Shown here one piece after another: positions 16,150-26,414 of a DNA stretch of 64,000 nucleotides. The stretch lies in contig JAEUPQ010000011.1 of NCBI GenBank assembly GCA_016789405.1, positions 62,001-126,000 on the forward strand, written 5' to 3'. This DNA is from Lysobacteraceae bacterium. Its GTDB lineage: Bacteria; Pseudomonadota; Gammaproteobacteria; Xanthomonadales; Xanthomonadaceae. Position 1 is the stretch's first letter. Every line of letters begins with the position of its first letter. The notes under the pieces were generated by a model. It was not told the origin of the DNA. It made no database searches and saw nothing but the letters and a program-made list of their open reading frames with translations. The translations under genes were made by a program, and so were the position numbers.

Positions 16150-19100
16150 ACGACGACGCGCCGCCCGAGTACGCCGAACTGCACTGCCTGTCGGCGTTCT
16201 CGTTCCAGCGCGGGGCCTCGACGGCGAAGGAGCTGTTCGAACGCGCCAAGCGATGCGGCTACCGCGCGCTCGCGATCACCGACGAATGCTCGATGGCCGG
16301 CATCGTCCGCGCCTACGAAGCCGCCAAGGAGTTCGACCTGCAGCTGATCGTAGGAAGCGAGCTGCAGATCGAGGACGGCCCGAAACTGGTGCTGCTCGCC
16401 GCAGATCTCGAAGGCTACGTCGCGCTGTGCCAGTTGATCACAGTCGCGCGGCGACGCGCCGAGAAGGGCCAATACCGGTCGCTGCGCTCGGACTTCGTTG
16501 CGCCGCCGGACGGGCTGCTCGCGCTCCTGGTGCCGCCGCCGCAGCCGTTGGATGCCGACGCCCAATGGTTGCGCGAGCGCTTCGACCAGCGCCTGTGGGT
16601 GGCCGTCGAACTGCACCGCGACGCCGATGACGCCCAGCGCCTCGCCCAGCTGCGCGCATTCGCGGCGCGCCATGCGTTGCCGCTGGTCGCGACTGGCGAC
16701 GTTCACATGCACGTTCGGAGGCGACGTGCACTGCAGGACGCACTGACCGCAATCCGTCACCACGTCACCGTCGCCGAAGCTGGCTGGCGACTGTTTCCCA
16801 ACGGCGAGCGGCACCTGCGCACGCGCGAAGCGCTGGCGGCGATCTATCCAGCCGACCTGCTGGACGAAACCCTGCGCATCGCCGAGCGTTGCCGCTTCAC
16901 TCTCGACCAGTTGCGCTATACCTACCCTCGCGAGCTGGTGCCTGATGGGCAGACGCCGACGACCTGGTTGCGGGCATTGACGGAAGAAGGCGCCCGGTGG
17001 CGTTGGCCGGCCGGTATGCCAGCGCGGGCGCGCGAACTGATCGAGCACGAACTCGCGCTGATTGCCGAGCTGCAGTACGAGTCGTACTTTCTCACTGTCC
17101 ACGACATCGTCCGCTTCGCGCGCAGCCGCGGCATCCTCTGCCAGGGGCGCGGCTCGGCCGCCAACTCGGCGGTGTGTTTCGCGCTGGGCGTGACCGAACT
17201 CGATCCCGGCCGCATGAACCTGCTGTTCGAGCGCTTTATCTCGCGAGAACGCAACGAACCGCCCGACATAGACATCGACTTCGAGCACGAGCGGCGCGAG
17301 GAAGTCATCCAGTACATCTTCGACCGCTACGGCCGCGACCGCGCCGCCATGACCGCCGTCGCCAACAGCTACCGCGGCCGCGGCGCCGTGCGCGACGTCG
17401 CCAAGGCGCTCGGGCTGCCGCCAGACCAGGTCAACCGGCTGGCCGAAACGATGGACCGCTGGGGCGGCCATGCGCCCGTGCCGCAATACCTGCGCGAGCA
17501 CGGCTTCGACCCGGACACGCCGATCATGCGGCGCATCGTGGCGCTGACCGCCGAACTGATGGACTTCCCGCGCCACCTGTCCCAGCACCCCGGCGGCATG
17601 GTGATCTCCGAGTACCCGCTTCACACGCTAGTGCCGACCGAGAACGCGGCCATGGAAGGGCGCACCGTGCTGCAGTGGGACAAGGACGACCTTGATGCGC
17701 TCGGGTTGATGAAGGTCGACTGCCTCGCGCTGGGCATGCTCACGGCCGTGCGCAAGACCCTGGACCTGCTGCGCGCGAGCGGCCGCCGCGACCTGTCCAT
17801 GGCCACGATCCCGGCCGAGGATGCCGCGACCTACACCATGATCGGCCGCGCCGACACCGTGGGCGTGTTCCAGATCGAGTCGCGGGCGCAGATGGCGATG
17901 CTGCCGCGGCTGAAGCCGACATGCTTCTACGACCTCGTCATCGAAGTCGCGATCGTGCGGCCTGGTCCCATTCAGGGTGACATGGTGCACCCTTACCTGC
18001 GCAGACGGCGCGGCGAGGAAGCCATCGACTACCCGCCGCGCCTGAAGCACGTCTTCGAGCGCACGCTCGGCGTGCCCCTGTTCCAGGAGCAGGTCATGCA
18101 GGTCGCCGTCGACGCTGCCGGCTTCACGCCCGGCGAGGCCGACCAGCTGCGACGCTCAATGGCGGCATGGAAGCGCCGCGGCGGCCTGGAACCGCACCGC
18201 GAGAAGCTGCTGGCCGGCATGCTCACCCGGGGCTACAGCCGCGAATACGCCGAGCAGACCTTCGAACGCATCAAGGGCTTCGGCAGCTACGGTTTCCCCG
18301 AAAGTCACGCGGCCAGCTTCGCATTGGTCACCTACGCCAGCTGCTGGCTGAAATGCCACGAGCCCGAAGCCTTCGCCGTCAGCCTCATCAACAGTCAGCC
18401 GATGGGCTTCTACACGGCCGACCAGATCCTGCAGGACGCACGCCGCAAGGGCATCCGAGTGCTGCCCGTGGACGTGCGCTACAGCGACTGGGACTGCACG
18501 CTGGAGTTCGCTGGCGGCGACACCCGCGGCAAGCCGTCGATCCGGCTCGGGTTGCGGTTGGTCAACGGGTTCTCGCAGCCGGTCGCAGAGCGCATCGCGG
18601 ACGCACGCGCATCGCTCGCCTTCGTCGACGTTGTCGACCTCTGCCGTCGCGCTAGCGTCGACCGCCGCCATCAGGCGCTGCTTGCTGAGTCCGGCGCGCT
18701 CAAAGGCCTCAGCGGCCACCGCCATCGCGCCCGCTGGGCCGTAGCCGGCGTCGAAGCCCCGCTGCCGCTTTTCGAGGGCGTGGCGCAGACCGCCGAGCCC
18801 GACCTTGCCATCCCGCTGCCCAGCGTCGGCGAGGACATGGCCGCCGACTACGCGTCCATCGGCCTCACCCTGGGCAGGCACCCGCTGAGCCTCATCCGCA
18901 AACAGCTCACCGCACGGCGCTGCCTGTCTTCGGCCGATCTCGCCAAGGCGCCCCACGGCAAGCACGTGCGATTCGCCGGACTCGTCCGAATGCGCCAGCG
19001 GCCGGAGACCGCCAGCGGCGTCACCTTCGTGACTCTCGAAGACGAGCACGGAATGGTCAACGCCGTGGTGTGGCAGCGCACGGCCGACGAACAGCGACGG

Positions 19101-19241
19101 GAACTGCTCGATTCGAGCCTGATGGCGATCGATGGACGGTGGGAGTGCGTCGATGGCGTCCGGCACCTGATCGTGCAGCGGATGCAGGACTTCGGCGCGC
19201 TGATGACATCGCTGCGGCTGGTTAGCAGGGATTTCCACTGA
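16146..19241 (+). CDS. dnaE2: DnaE2 error-prone DNA polymerase
   Basis: Begins at ATG 16146, overlapping the imuB stop by 4 nt. At 1031 residues it is a C-family polymerase of DnaE2 size, shorter than replicative DnaE. An N-terminal PHP domain ([17 protein letters not shown]) is followed by the polymerase core with [17 protein letters not shown] and the catalytic [25 protein letters not shown] and [16 protein letters not shown] follow, then an HhH region and a C-terminal OB fold ([19 protein letters not shown]). DnaE2 carries out translesion synthesis with ImuA and ImuB in the SOS response and is the third gene of the predicted LexA-controlled unit. Confidence 0.95.
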   Translation: MNDDAPPEYAELHCLSAFSFQRGASTAKELFERAKRCGYRALAITDECSMAGIVRAYEAAKEFDLQLIVGSELQIEDGPKLVLLAADLEGYVALCQLITVARRRAEKGQYRSLRSDFVAPPDGLLALLVPPPQPLDADAQWLRERFDQRLWVAVELHRDADDAQRLAQLRAFAARHALPLVATGDVHMHVRRRRALQDALTAIRHHVTVAEAGWRLFPNGERHLRTREALAAIYPADLLDETLRIAERCRFTLDQLRYTYPRELVPDGQTPTTWLRALTEEGARWRWPAGMPARARELIEHELALIAELQYESYFLTVHDIVRFARSRGILCQGRGSAANSAVCFALGVTELDPGRMNLLFERFISRERNEPPDIDIDFEHERREEVIQYIFDRYGRDRAAMTAVANSYRGRGAVRDVAKALGLPPDQVNRLAETMDRWGGHAPVPQYLREHGFDPDTPIMRRIVALTAELMDFPRHLSQHPGGMVISEYPLHTLVPTENAAMEGRTVLQWDKDDLDALGLMKVDCLALGMLTAVRKTLDLLRASGRRDLSMATIPAEDAATYTMIGRADTVGVFQIESRAQMAMLPRLKPTCFYDLVIEVAIVRPGPIQGDMVHPYLRRRRGEEAIDYPPRLKHVFERTLGVPLFQEQVMQVAVDAAGFTPGEADQLRRSMAAWKRRGGLEPHREKLLAGMLTRGYSREYAEQTFERIKGFGSYGFPESHAASFALVTYASCWLKCHEPEAFAVSLINSQPMGFYTADQILQDARRKGIRVLPVDVRYSDWDCTLEFAGGDTRGKPSIRLGLRLVNGFSQPVAERIADARASLAFVDVVDLCRRASVDRRHQALLAESGALKGLSGHRHRARWAVAGVEAPLPLFEGVAQTAEPDLAIPLPSVGEDMAADYASIGLTLGRHPLSLIRKQLTARRCLSSADLAKAPHGKHVRFAGLVRMRQRPETASGVTFVTLEDEHGMVNAVVWQRTADEQRRELLDSSLMAIDGRWECVDGVRHLIVQRMQDFGALMTSLRLVSRDFH

Positions 19242-19267
19242 CCCGGCTTATGGGCGCCGAATGCCTG

Positions 19268-19492
19268 TCAGCTGCACTCCGCATCCCGCATAACTTCCCA
19301 AACACTCACGCCAAGGCCCCGGCAGATCCGCTGCAGAGTGTCCAACTGCATGTTCTTCTCGCCGCGCTCGATAGCGCTGTAGTACGTCCGGTGCATGGCG
19401 ATTTGATCGGCAAATGCCTCTTGGCTATGCCCCGTGGCTTCGCGTCGAACCCGAAGGGCCTTACCAATACGTTGAGCTAGGGTCGCGGTCAT
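19268..19492 (-). CDS. XRE-family helix-turn-helix regulator
   Basis: The 74-residue protein is a bare Cro/CI-type HTH: GHSQEAFADQIAMHRTYYSA is the HTH core, followed by IERGEKNMQLDTLQRICRGL. It has no ligand or oligomerisation domain. Single-domain XRE proteins like this often control a neighbour or a restriction-modification or toxin unit, but no such partner is adjacent. It faces dnaE2 tail to tail and is divergent from the following lipoprotein gene. Confidence 0.85.
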   Translation of the reverse strand: MTATLAQRIGKALRVRREATGHSQEAFADQIAMHRTYYSAIERGEKNMQLDTLQRICRGLGVSVWEVMRDAECS

Positions 19493-19577
19493 CCCGCCAC
19501 CCTAGTCAGCTGCCTCTTTAAGCTCTACAGACTTAACGATAGACTACTTATAACTTCCATTGCAACTACCACCCCCC

Positions 19578-20381
19578 ATGGATAGGAACCAGACAACCGG
19601 ACAAGCCACCAGCCTGCGATTCACCATTGCAGTCGCCATTAGTACCGTCCTACTGGCAGCTTGTAACGGGCCGATGGACCAAGAGCTGGACACAAGCTCC
19701 ACCCAGTCCGTCTATCGCGCGTCGCTGGATCCGATTGTGGCGAAAATGACGCCGCACGAACGGGACGCATTCAACTGGGCGGTGCAAGGTATTCCCGACG
19801 TAGCGTCGCTCCATGCAAGGTATCCAAACGCAAGTCCACGAGAGATGATCAGAGCACGTGTATCAGAGGTCGAATCGACATATCCGCGCCTTGTGTCCGA
19901 GCTCGAATCTCTGGCACAGGCGTCGGCTCCGATCAGCAACGACCTTGAGAAAGTTGTTGCCACAAAGGCGCAGTTCTTGATCAAAAAGAATTTTTTCGGA
20001 TTGCAACCCACGATAACAGCCGTCGTCTTTAACGGTTCCTCGAAGCCGATCAGTCGGATGCAATGGCGCGCATCACTCTTCTTGGACGACGCCAAGACTC
20101 CTGTCGCCACCACTGTCGTAGGTCATGATTTCAGAAACAATGGCGGTTTCCAGCCGAAGCAAACCTTCGTATCGACATTCACAGTGGGACTGATCCGTGG
20201 TGACGAAGCGTGGACAACGCTTGAGATCCGCAATGCCAAGCAGCGTCGCGTCACGCTGGAACCGATCGTGGACAGCATTCGTGATTTCGGCGACCGGCTA
20301 TATCTTGCCGAAGATCCGACTGATGACATAAGGAAATTGCGGGAATTGCGCGCAGTTGCCGAGAAATACAGCGACATCTGA
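19578..20381 (+). CDS. Lipoprotein of unknown function
   Basis: Start ATG 19578 gives 267 residues; the frame opens at a TTG 18 nt earlier without benefit. The signal peptide ends in lipobox LLAAC at about residues 28-32. The mature part is helical at first (YRASLDPIVAKMTPHERDAF), then beta-rich (PTITAVVFNGSSKPISRMQW), with the tandem strand pattern of periplasmic FxLYD/DUF-type domains, and ends in a charged helix. I do not recognise a named family. Base composition is lower in GC than the imu genes, which may mark the edge of an acquired region. Confidence 0.65.
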   Translation: MDRNQTTGQATSLRFTIAVAISTVLLAACNGPMDQELDTSSTQSVYRASLDPIVAKMTPHERDAFNWAVQGIPDVASLHARYPNASPREMIRARVSEVESTYPRLVSELESLAQASAPISNDLEKVVATKAQFLIKKNFFGLQPTITAVVFNGSSKPISRMQWRASLFLDDAKTPVATTVVGHDFRNNGGFQPKQTFVSTFTVGLIRGDEAWTTLEIRNAKQRRVTLEPIVDSIRDFGDRLYLAEDPTDDIRKLRELRAVAEKYSDI

Positions 20382-20499
20382 TCATGAGAAAAACGCCAGC
20401 TAGGACCGGCATCACCATCACGTACTAAGAAACCGTATTAGCAGCAACTGTGCAATCCAAGGCACGCCCGGCCGCGATACCCTTACAGTTCCCTGCATA

Positions 20500-21273
20500 A
20501 TGAACGATACTCAAACAGCCTCTGCTATCGCAGCACGCCTGGATGCGCCAGTCATCAGCGACATTTGCCATCTAGGTGGGCGCGGCGCGCTGTATCTTAT
20601 GGCGCTCGTACAGGCTCACCAATCGCGGCAACTAGTCGCGCCAACGCTTGAAGCAACCGCGTCACTACTATCCGTACTCGACGCTTTAGGGGTAATTCGA
20701 GCCGAACATCGTTCGACGCCGGTTAGTAACACTACATTTCCAGACAAGCTGCCATGGTCATACACATGGCCGCATGTTCCATTCGATGACTTAGAAGCCC
20801 GTCTACAGAATCATCTCTCTGGAGTCGCTCGAAACACAATTTACGCCGACACTTGGCTGCGCATTTGGCAAGAACTTATTCCGGCGGAGGTGACTGCTTA
20901 CCTTCAGTATCAACTTCGCCTGCATCAATTCAGTGAATCCTATTTGTCTGAACTGATGCCTATGCTGCTGCCAAATGAATCGCGTTATAGCTTAGGGAAC
21001 TGGCGCTATGCATGCTGGGTTTCAGTCAGAAGCATGGCATCAGTCGCACTTCAGCATCCAGGTAACGCGGAACTTCTCAAATTCACATTGAGGAGTGAGC
21101 TGTCGCGGAGACTGCAGATCGCATTGGATTCACCTGGGGAGAAGTTCTGCTTTTCGCCATCATACTCAATGCCGATATCCGCATTGTCCAGTGTATTCTC
21201 TAGAGTCGCTACAAGTCTGGGCGACAATTTTTGGAAGTCGCCACCATCCTACGATGTTCTCCAAAGCAGCTAA
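20500..21273 (+). CDS. Unknown protein, 257 residues, low-GC
   Basis: An open frame with ATG 20500, no signal peptide and no motif I recognise. It looks soluble and helical (VTAYLQYQLRLHQFSESYLS). The N-terminal part (LGGRGALYLMALVQAHQSRQ) resembles small helical regulatory domains only loosely. GC content and codon use differ clearly from the imu/mrf block. It borders the transposon genes and could be left-end cargo or a resident gene; the left transposon boundary is not clear enough to decide. Confidence 0.5.
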   Translation: MNDTQTASAIAARLDAPVISDICHLGGRGALYLMALVQAHQSRQLVAPTLEATASLLSVLDALGVIRAEHRSTPVSNTTFPDKLPWSYTWPHVPFDDLEARLQNHLSGVARNTIYADTWLRIWQELIPAEVTAYLQYQLRLHQFSESYLSELMPMLLPNESRYSLGNWRYACWVSVRSMASVALQHPGNAELLKFTLRSELSRRLQIALDSPGEKFCFSPSYSMPISALSSVFSRVATSLGDNFWKSPPSYDVLQSS

Positions 21274-21475
21274 CAAGGTGCACGGTTGCGACGAACTGAC
21301 TGGTCCGTGTGGACGCAGGTTACCGGCCAACTGGTCAGACTGCAGTCGAAATCGCAGCCTAGTCGCGCCCGTTATGGGGCCGAAGAGTGGTTTCATCATA
21401 GACAGTGACTTCCTGGTCGATGGCGTAGTTAACTAGTTCGTACTTTCGGGGCCGACTTGTGCCGGGGAGCTACAG
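21274..21475. other. Intergenic region, possible left-end region of the transposon
   Basis: About 200 bp with no gene. It contains TCAGACTGCAGTCGAAAT at 21338-21355, which shares TCAG...AGTCG with the right-end repeats but only weakly, and a related stretch AACTGACTGGTC just upstream. I cannot fix a terminal TGT here. Confidence 0.25.
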
Positions 21476-22801
21476 TCAAGACATAAGCCACGGAATCTCA
21501 TCCAAGATGCCGCCTCCGCCCACTTGCGGTGAGCGCACAGTTGCTTCGAGCTGGCGAAGGCGTTGTAGGAATATCCTCGAACTATGTGTACAAGGTATTG
21601 CGAACCACTGGAATTGATGAGCCATCGTCGCAACCCGCCCCATTGGATCACCAACCGGTGTCGGGACTATCCAAGGAGCAAAAGCTTGAATTAGCGACTG
21701 GTAGCTGACAGCATCGCCCGCACGACTCGCCTGGACGCTCGCAAACCAAGCCAGCGAAAGGCATAGACCGAGGTGAGATGCCTCATAGGCATCACACTTG
21801 AGGCCTCTACATCCTTTACGATATTGGTCGAAGCCTAGACGTCGTAACCATAAGCGGAGCCCAACGCCACAAGGGCAATCGCGATAGTCGCTCGCCTCAG
21901 AAAAAGCTGTATCCACAAAGCAAGAGTGGCCCGCCATCAGGGCCAAAGTTGCTGCCTGCTGCAGAACGGAGAGAACACCACGGTCATGATCAACACGCGA
22001 GGATGCTTCCCCCATCTCTGTCAGTTGCCGATCGGTAAAGCGAAAGTAGTGACCGAGGACCTTGCTTGACCCCGACCGGAATCGAGGCTCAAGAATCTGC
22101 TCTCCGTACAGAACCCGAAGATCTTGCTCCATCGACCCAAGACGCACTGGCGACGCAGCTGCTTGTCCATAGTCGGGAAGGCCCGGAATCAAAACACCCT
22201 CTGCTCTTTGTCTGACGCAGGAGGACTTCGACGGGGCGGCATTCTCACTTCTACGATGGTGAAAAAGTGTCGCCAATGCGCCTTCGCCGCCATTAATTGG
22301 CTGCCCGCAATGGGTGCATTGAAACAAGCTTGACATGCGCTGGACGCGATACGGCAAGGATGCCGCGCAGTAGGTGCACTGCGTCAGTAGGCGAACGCCG
22401 TGCTCTGGACAGAACATCATTGCTTTGTGCTGGTGCACCACCCGATGGGTCTTGGCATCAGCACAGACCGGGCACCACTTCAGCCATGGCACGAGCCAAC
22501 CGAGCCCGACTTCCCTTGCATCTCGTTGCGCCACCTCCATGACGATGCGTAGCGCCCGACGGTCGGGGGCGATCGATTCAACATCGCACGTAACGGCCCA
22601 CGCCATGAATGCCGGCAGGTTGGCCACCTGAGGCGGTGGCCGAAGCTCGAACGCCCTCGCGGCCCAGCCGTCGAAAAGCCGACTCATCTCCCAGGCACTG
22701 CAGAGATTGAATCGCCCTGCCGCCTCCAAGAAGCCATACAGCGAGTTGCGGCGCCAATGCTCCTCCAGGATCGGGACGTATAGAGGCAATGGGCCGTCCA
22801 T
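21476..22801 (-). CDS. tniQ: TniQ-family target-selection protein (first copy)
   Basis: The 441-residue protein begins MDGPLPLYVPILEEHW. TniQ features follow: NSLYGFLEAAGRFNL, then a zinc cluster with WCPVCADAKTHRVVHQ and FCPEHGVRLLTQCTYCAASL, and a second pair FQCTHCGQPI. The C-terminal part (GYF-like FRFTDRQLTEMGEAS) has the helical segments of TnsD/TniQ proteins. TniQ links the AAA+ regulator TnsC to the target site. Its ATG shares one base with the tnsC stop (TAATG), so it is co-translated with the transposase genes. Confidence 0.85.
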   Translation of the reverse strand: MDGPLPLYVPILEEHWRRNSLYGFLEAAGRFNLCSAWEMSRLFDGWAARAFELRPPPQVANLPAFMAWAVTCDVESIAPDRRALRIVMEVAQRDAREVGLGWLVPWLKWCPVCADAKTHRVVHQHKAMMFCPEHGVRLLTQCTYCAASLPYRVQRMSSLFQCTHCGQPINGGEGALATLFHHRRSENAAPSKSSCVRQRAEGVLIPGLPDYGQAAASPVRLGSMEQDLRVLYGEQILEPRFRSGSSKVLGHYFRFTDRQLTEMGEASSRVDHDRGVLSVLQQAATLALMAGHSCFVDTAFSEASDYRDCPCGVGLRLWLRRLGFDQYRKGCRGLKCDAYEASHLGLCLSLAWFASVQASRAGDAVSYQSLIQAFAPWIVPTPVGDPMGRVATMAHQFQWFAIPCTHSSRIFLQRLRQLEATVRSPQVGGGGILDEIPWLMS

Positions 22802-23721
22802 TACCCGATCGGAACATGCTGCAGGAGTTCGGGCGTGATCATCAGGTCCGGACTGTCGAGATGACGCAGGTGGGTGAAGAGATTGGCGAGGAAGCTCGCG
22901 ACTACGGACATCGAGACGACGTTTCCTGCCCCGGCGAGCCTCAGCCGCTTCAGCTGTTGGCAGATGTCAGCAACGTGATTCTGCAGGCGACCACCCGCCG
23001 CATAGAACCTCGGGAGCAGCAACTGGGTGTACGTCAGACCCGATCCGATCGGGTATTCGGACTTGTCGTCAACGGCCTCCAAGGGAACCTTGAGCTCCCT
23101 TTCTCCTTGAAGACCCTTCAACTCATAAAGCCCCGACATGAAACGCTTTTCAAGGTCTGAGCGGGTCTCCTTGAGCTTCGAGCGTCGATCTTTCAACTCG
23201 ATCTGGCCGAAGAGGACGACAGTGACCTTGACCCGATCCCGGACCAAGCGATTGATCACCGATTTGAGCCAAGCGAACTCGTCGCCGCTAAGCTCCTGCG
23301 CTTCGTCAAAGATGAGGAACAAGTGCCGCGCTTCGCCTGACAATGCCAACAGCGCCCGGTGTACCTGCGTTCGCTTTCCCGCCAAGTCCCTGGAGATCTT
23401 GGGCGCATAATCGATTTGGTTGAGCACCTCGGACAGCAATCGGCCTTCGGCCTGATTCGTATCCTCGACCACCTCGAAGATCAGCACCCCACTTCCCGGC
23501 TTCTTGCGCTTCATCTCCACCACCAACGCTTCGGCGCAGGAACTCTTCCCGGACAAAGGCTGTGCATACCACGCAATGGAGCCTCGCCCTTTCCTCCCGA
23601 GACTCCATACCCGGCTAATCACATCCTTCAAGGCTGGTGTCGGAAGAATGGCGCGCTCGGTGATGATGGGGTGCTCGTCCCACACCTGGTCACGCAATGC
23701 AATGATCTCGTCAATATCCAT
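22801..23721 (-). CDS. tniB: TnsC/TniB-family AAA+ transposition regulator
   Basis: I choose ATG 23721 (MDIDEIIALRDQVWDEHP), which has GGAG 6 nt upstream; frames opening earlier overlap tnsB further. The 306-residue product has Walker A QPLSGKSS at about 54-61 and Walker B LFLIFDEAQE at about 134-143, as in TniB/TnsC ATPases that mark target DNA and activate the transposase. The start overlaps the tnsB stop by 11 nt and the stop touches tniQ, so the set is expressed in fixed ratio. Confidence 0.88.
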   Translation of the reverse strand: MDIDEIIALRDQVWDEHPIITERAILPTPALKDVISRVWSLGRKGRGSIAWYAQPLSGKSSCAEALVVEMKRKKPGSGVLIFEVVEDTNQAEGRLLSEVLNQIDYAPKISRDLAGKRTQVHRALLALSGEARHLFLIFDEAQELSGDEFAWLKSVINRLVRDRVKVTVVLFGQIELKDRRSKLKETRSDLEKRFMSGLYELKGLQGERELKVPLEAVDDKSEYPIGSGLTYTQLLLPRFYAAGGRLQNHVADICQQLKRLRLAGAGNVVSMSVVASFLANLFTHLRHLDSPDLMITPELLQHVPIG

Positions 23722-25699
23722 GGCCATCTCCGTTGAATGCTCCGATGTCGTCCCAATGCATGTATTCGCTGCTACTGCTCGATTCACTGGCTCTATTCAG
23801 AAGCTCGTGGACGGCCTGTGCTGCCTCCTGTGACGATGCTTTCTCATCGACAGCACTAGCCTCCTCTCGCCGGATTAGGTGGTCACCCAACTGGCGAACG
23901 GAGGGTTTGGCCGCCTTCTTGGCGTTATTCGTGGAGACGGCGTCTTTGCCCAGTTGTTCCGTAAATGCTGCAACCACATCGCCTTTGAAGTCGTTCTCGA
24001 TGTAGCCTTCTCGCGTCAGTTGGTTGATGTACTGGCGAAGGTCGATGGAGTGATCGCTCCATTGCCAGCGCCCCCCTGGCGTACACATGCCCAAGGGTTT
24101 TCCGTTATGGAATGCGGGGATCTTGCGGATGTTGGATCGGACCACATGGAGCACGATCCACTTGTCAATCAGGCCCCACGTCTTCGCGATCTCCGTAGAC
24201 GTGTAGTCGGCCTCCAAGTACGAGAAGTACGGTCTGCGGCCGGTCTTCTCGTTGCCTTTGACCGGGACTCGGATGACCAGCTTCGATAGATCCGCCTCCC
24301 CTGGCTGTAGCGGCGGGAGAAAGGGAAAAAGGTACTGACCCTGCTCTTCCCCGGCAATGAGAGAGGTCATGCGCTGGCAGGGGCTTGCAGCGAGGTTGTG
24401 CTTACCAACGTCGGTGTTGAATTTCTGCACCAAACCAGCAACGAGGTGCACAATTTCAACATCGGTCAACGTGCAACGCCGAGCTTCCTCTTCAGGACTC
24501 TGCTTCTTGGGATCCAGGGGCCCTGATCCGGTGGTCGTTTTCAGGCGCTTGAACCCTGCCCGCTCCAAGGCATTGAAGATGCGCTCGACAAGTTGACGGC
24601 GCGCAGGGGTCTTGATCGGCCCAAAGTTCACGGCACATCCACAGAGCGTCATGGCCCTCGACACCACCTCATCCGCGAGATGGATCAACGCATTGTCGAG
24701 GAGCAAGCAGTTGAAGCCGCACCAACCGAACCGTTGATCGAGATCGACCAAGGGACGAACGGGTGCTTCATCCGCTTTGCGATGAGCATAGCCAGGTTCG
24801 CCTACCATGGCCGCGTGCAGGACATCGAGAACATCGCCGCTGTTGGCCGCGTCCCGAAAGATCACCTTAAAGCCTAGGATAAAGCCTTTGAAGCGATCGG
24901 CCAGAAGCAGAATCGTGAGCCGGCCTGCATCGAGGATGCGTGTGCCTTCCGGCGTCTGGATCTTCACAGACCCGATGAAGCCCGCGGCATGCTCGTCCAT
25001 TTCGACGATGTCGAATGGCATGCAGGCCACAAGTCGGGACTCCTGGCCGGTCCCAGCCTTCGATTTCGTCGCTGCCTTGTCCCCATATTGCGTGGCGACG
25101 ATCCGGTCGTAGTTGTTCTTGAGGTACTGGCAGACAAACGCTCGGATGGATCCTGCGGCCCGGCGCAGGGATGTGAAGGGCCAGTGCTCTTTGCCTGGGT
25201 CGTTGACCTCGCAAAGCCTAAGGAACTCCATGTGCGCCGACTTATGGCGAATTCCTGCTTCTCCGCCGGGTTTTCGTTTGGCGTTCTTGTCGAGATAGGC
25301 ATGTAGTCCCTCCCGGACTTCTTTGTTCTTCCTGAGGAAGAGTTCCAGTGCCCCGCTCAATCCGCCTTTGTTGCCCGCATTGGCCTCTATCGGTGCTTTT
25401 CGCTGGCGAGGCTTCACCTCGATAAAGGGAAGCAAACCTACCCAGCCCATGGGCTTTCCGCGGGCATCCAACGTCAGGCATCGATCAAACGCCCGATAGA
25501 ACACTTCCTGGTGGATGCCGTTATCCCGGAGATGCGTTGAAAGGTTGCCGCCGCCGACATAGTGCCAAATGGCCTTGGTCAGCGCATGAAAGCGTTGCTT
25601 TTGCTCGACATCGAGATCGTCCAATGCCGGCATCTCCCACGTATCGAGCGCCAGGTGTTCTGGGGGAGCCGTTCGCAAGGTCTGGCGGACACTAGCCAT
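23711..25699 (-). CDS. tniA: TnsB/TniA-family DDE transposase
   Basis: I start at ATG 25699 (MASVRQTLRTAPPEHL), 662 residues; the frame continues further upstream but there overlaps the TnsA-like gene heavily. The retroviral-integrase-like core has Asp at about 235 (DIVEMDEHAAGF), Asp at about 335 (LLLDNALIHL) and Glu at about 372 (RRQLVERIFNAL), a DDE triad with 36 residues between the last two. The N-terminal HTH region carries RDNGIHQEVFYRAFDRC. The C-terminal Mu-type beta-barrel includes PALHNGKPLGM-like residues (IPAFHNGKPLGM) before an acidic tail that in TnsB binds TnsC. It cuts and joins transposon ends. Confidence 0.9.
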   Translation of the reverse strand: MASVRQTLRTAPPEHLALDTWEMPALDDLDVEQKQRFHALTKAIWHYVGGGNLSTHLRDNGIHQEVFYRAFDRCLTLDARGKPMGWVGLLPFIEVKPRQRKAPIEANAGNKGGLSGALELFLRKNKEVREGLHAYLDKNAKRKPGGEAGIRHKSAHMEFLRLCEVNDPGKEHWPFTSLRRAAGSIRAFVCQYLKNNYDRIVATQYGDKAATKSKAGTGQESRLVACMPFDIVEMDEHAAGFIGSVKIQTPEGTRILDAGRLTILLLADRFKGFILGFKVIFRDAANSGDVLDVLHAAMVGEPGYAHRKADEAPVRPLVDLDQRFGWCGFNCLLLDNALIHLADEVVSRAMTLCGCAVNFGPIKTPARRQLVERIFNALERAGFKRLKTTTGSGPLDPKKQSPEEEARRCTLTDVEIVHLVAGLVQKFNTDVGKHNLAASPCQRMTSLIAGEEQGQYLFPFLPPLQPGEADLSKLVIRVPVKGNEKTGRRPYFSYLEADYTSTEIAKTWGLIDKWIVLHVVRSNIRKIPAFHNGKPLGMCTPGGRWQWSDHSIDLRQYINQLTREGYIENDFKGDVVAAFTEQLGKDAVSTNNAKKAAKPSVRQLGDHLIRREEASAVDEKASSQEAAQAVHELLNRASESSSSSEYMHWDDIGAFNGDGHGY

Positions 25700-26333
25700 G
25701 GGCACGCCCCCAAACCTTGGTGGCGGGTCCCCATAAATGCTGGTCCACATCGCTCTCGAGTTCACGGGCACGCAGCATCGTTCCGATTGCACCCGCGACC
25801 AGAGCGGAGTGCTCGTCCACCTGGTCACAAAGGGCACCCATCGTGATAGGTGGCTGCCCTTCGATCAGATGGCGGCTCCGGAAGATGACCGGGCTCAACT
25901 CATGTGTGCGACAGCGGTTGATTACGGCGATGATGGCCCGCCAACTCTGGATGCGGGTCTTGGCCGCATCGAGCATGGCCAGGTCGACAACGCGCCGGCC
26001 CGGCGGGCTTCCACCGTCCCCTGCGGGGTCCAGGTCGATATCGAGGCGATGGCCTTCCAGAGTGGTGGCGATGGCGAAGTGGCGGAGCCGTGAGCGAGGC
26101 CCATCGCCCGCCAAGCGCAACGGGGCGTAGTCAACCGAAACCAGATCGGCCGAGCCCTCCAGGAACTGGAAGCACTCGAACTCCACGTCCGAGCAGAGGA
26201 TCAAAGGCGGATCAGGGGGATCTTGGGGTGGAGAGACAAACCACAGGTTGTGGCCGCTTGCGCCCCGAGCTCGAACGGCCGCCACATATTGGTTCCGCTT
26301 CCGCTGGGCGGGGCTCTTTGCTTCCTTAGCCAT
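25692..26333 (-). CDS. TnsA-like protein, catalytic residues partly divergent
   Basis: ATG 26333 has GGAGG at 5 nt; the frame opens 15 nt earlier at TTG. The 213-residue product sits where Tn7 has tnsA, directly before tnsB with an 8-nt overlap. Residues SDVEFECFQFLEGSADLVSV followed by a strand-rich stretch with HRLDIDLDPAGD and VVDLAMLDAAKTRI resemble the TnsA restriction-endonuclease fold: a Glu, then an Asp in a strand, then a third strand. The expected Q-x-K of TnsA is not obvious. If active it would cut the 5-prime ends and give cut-and-paste; if not, transposition would be replicative. Moderate confidence. Confidence 0.55.
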   Translation of the reverse strand: MAKEAKSPAQRKRNQYVAAVRARGASGHNLWFVSPPQDPPDPPLILCSDVEFECFQFLEGSADLVSVDYAPLRLAGDGPRSRLRHFAIATTLEGHRLDIDLDPAGDGGSPPGRRVVDLAMLDAAKTRIQSWRAIIAVINRCRTHELSPVIFRSRHLIEGQPPITMGALCDQVDEHSALVAGAIGTMLRARELESDVDQHLWGPATKVWGRAHG

Positions 26334-26379
26334 GATGCCCTCCGCCAATGAAGGGACGATCGCTAAGGCAAAAACTTCC

Positions 26380-26408
26380 TTGACCCACCGCGAGGGAGGG
26401 GGTATTTT
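26380..26408 (+). promoter_or_regulatory. Sigma-70-like promoter for a short transcript
   Basis: TTGACC (26380-26385), a 17-nt spacer and TATTTT (26403-26408) point rightward. Predicted start is about 26415. The only element directly downstream is a hairpin pair with a terminator, then an unknown gene. Confidence 0.45.
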
Positions 26409-26414
26409 CGGCTG

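Noticed and set aside
20382-21475. Exact left end of the transposon
   Set aside because: Only weak, partial similarity to the right-end motifs was found, with no terminal TGT that could be paired with the right end. Left unresolved.
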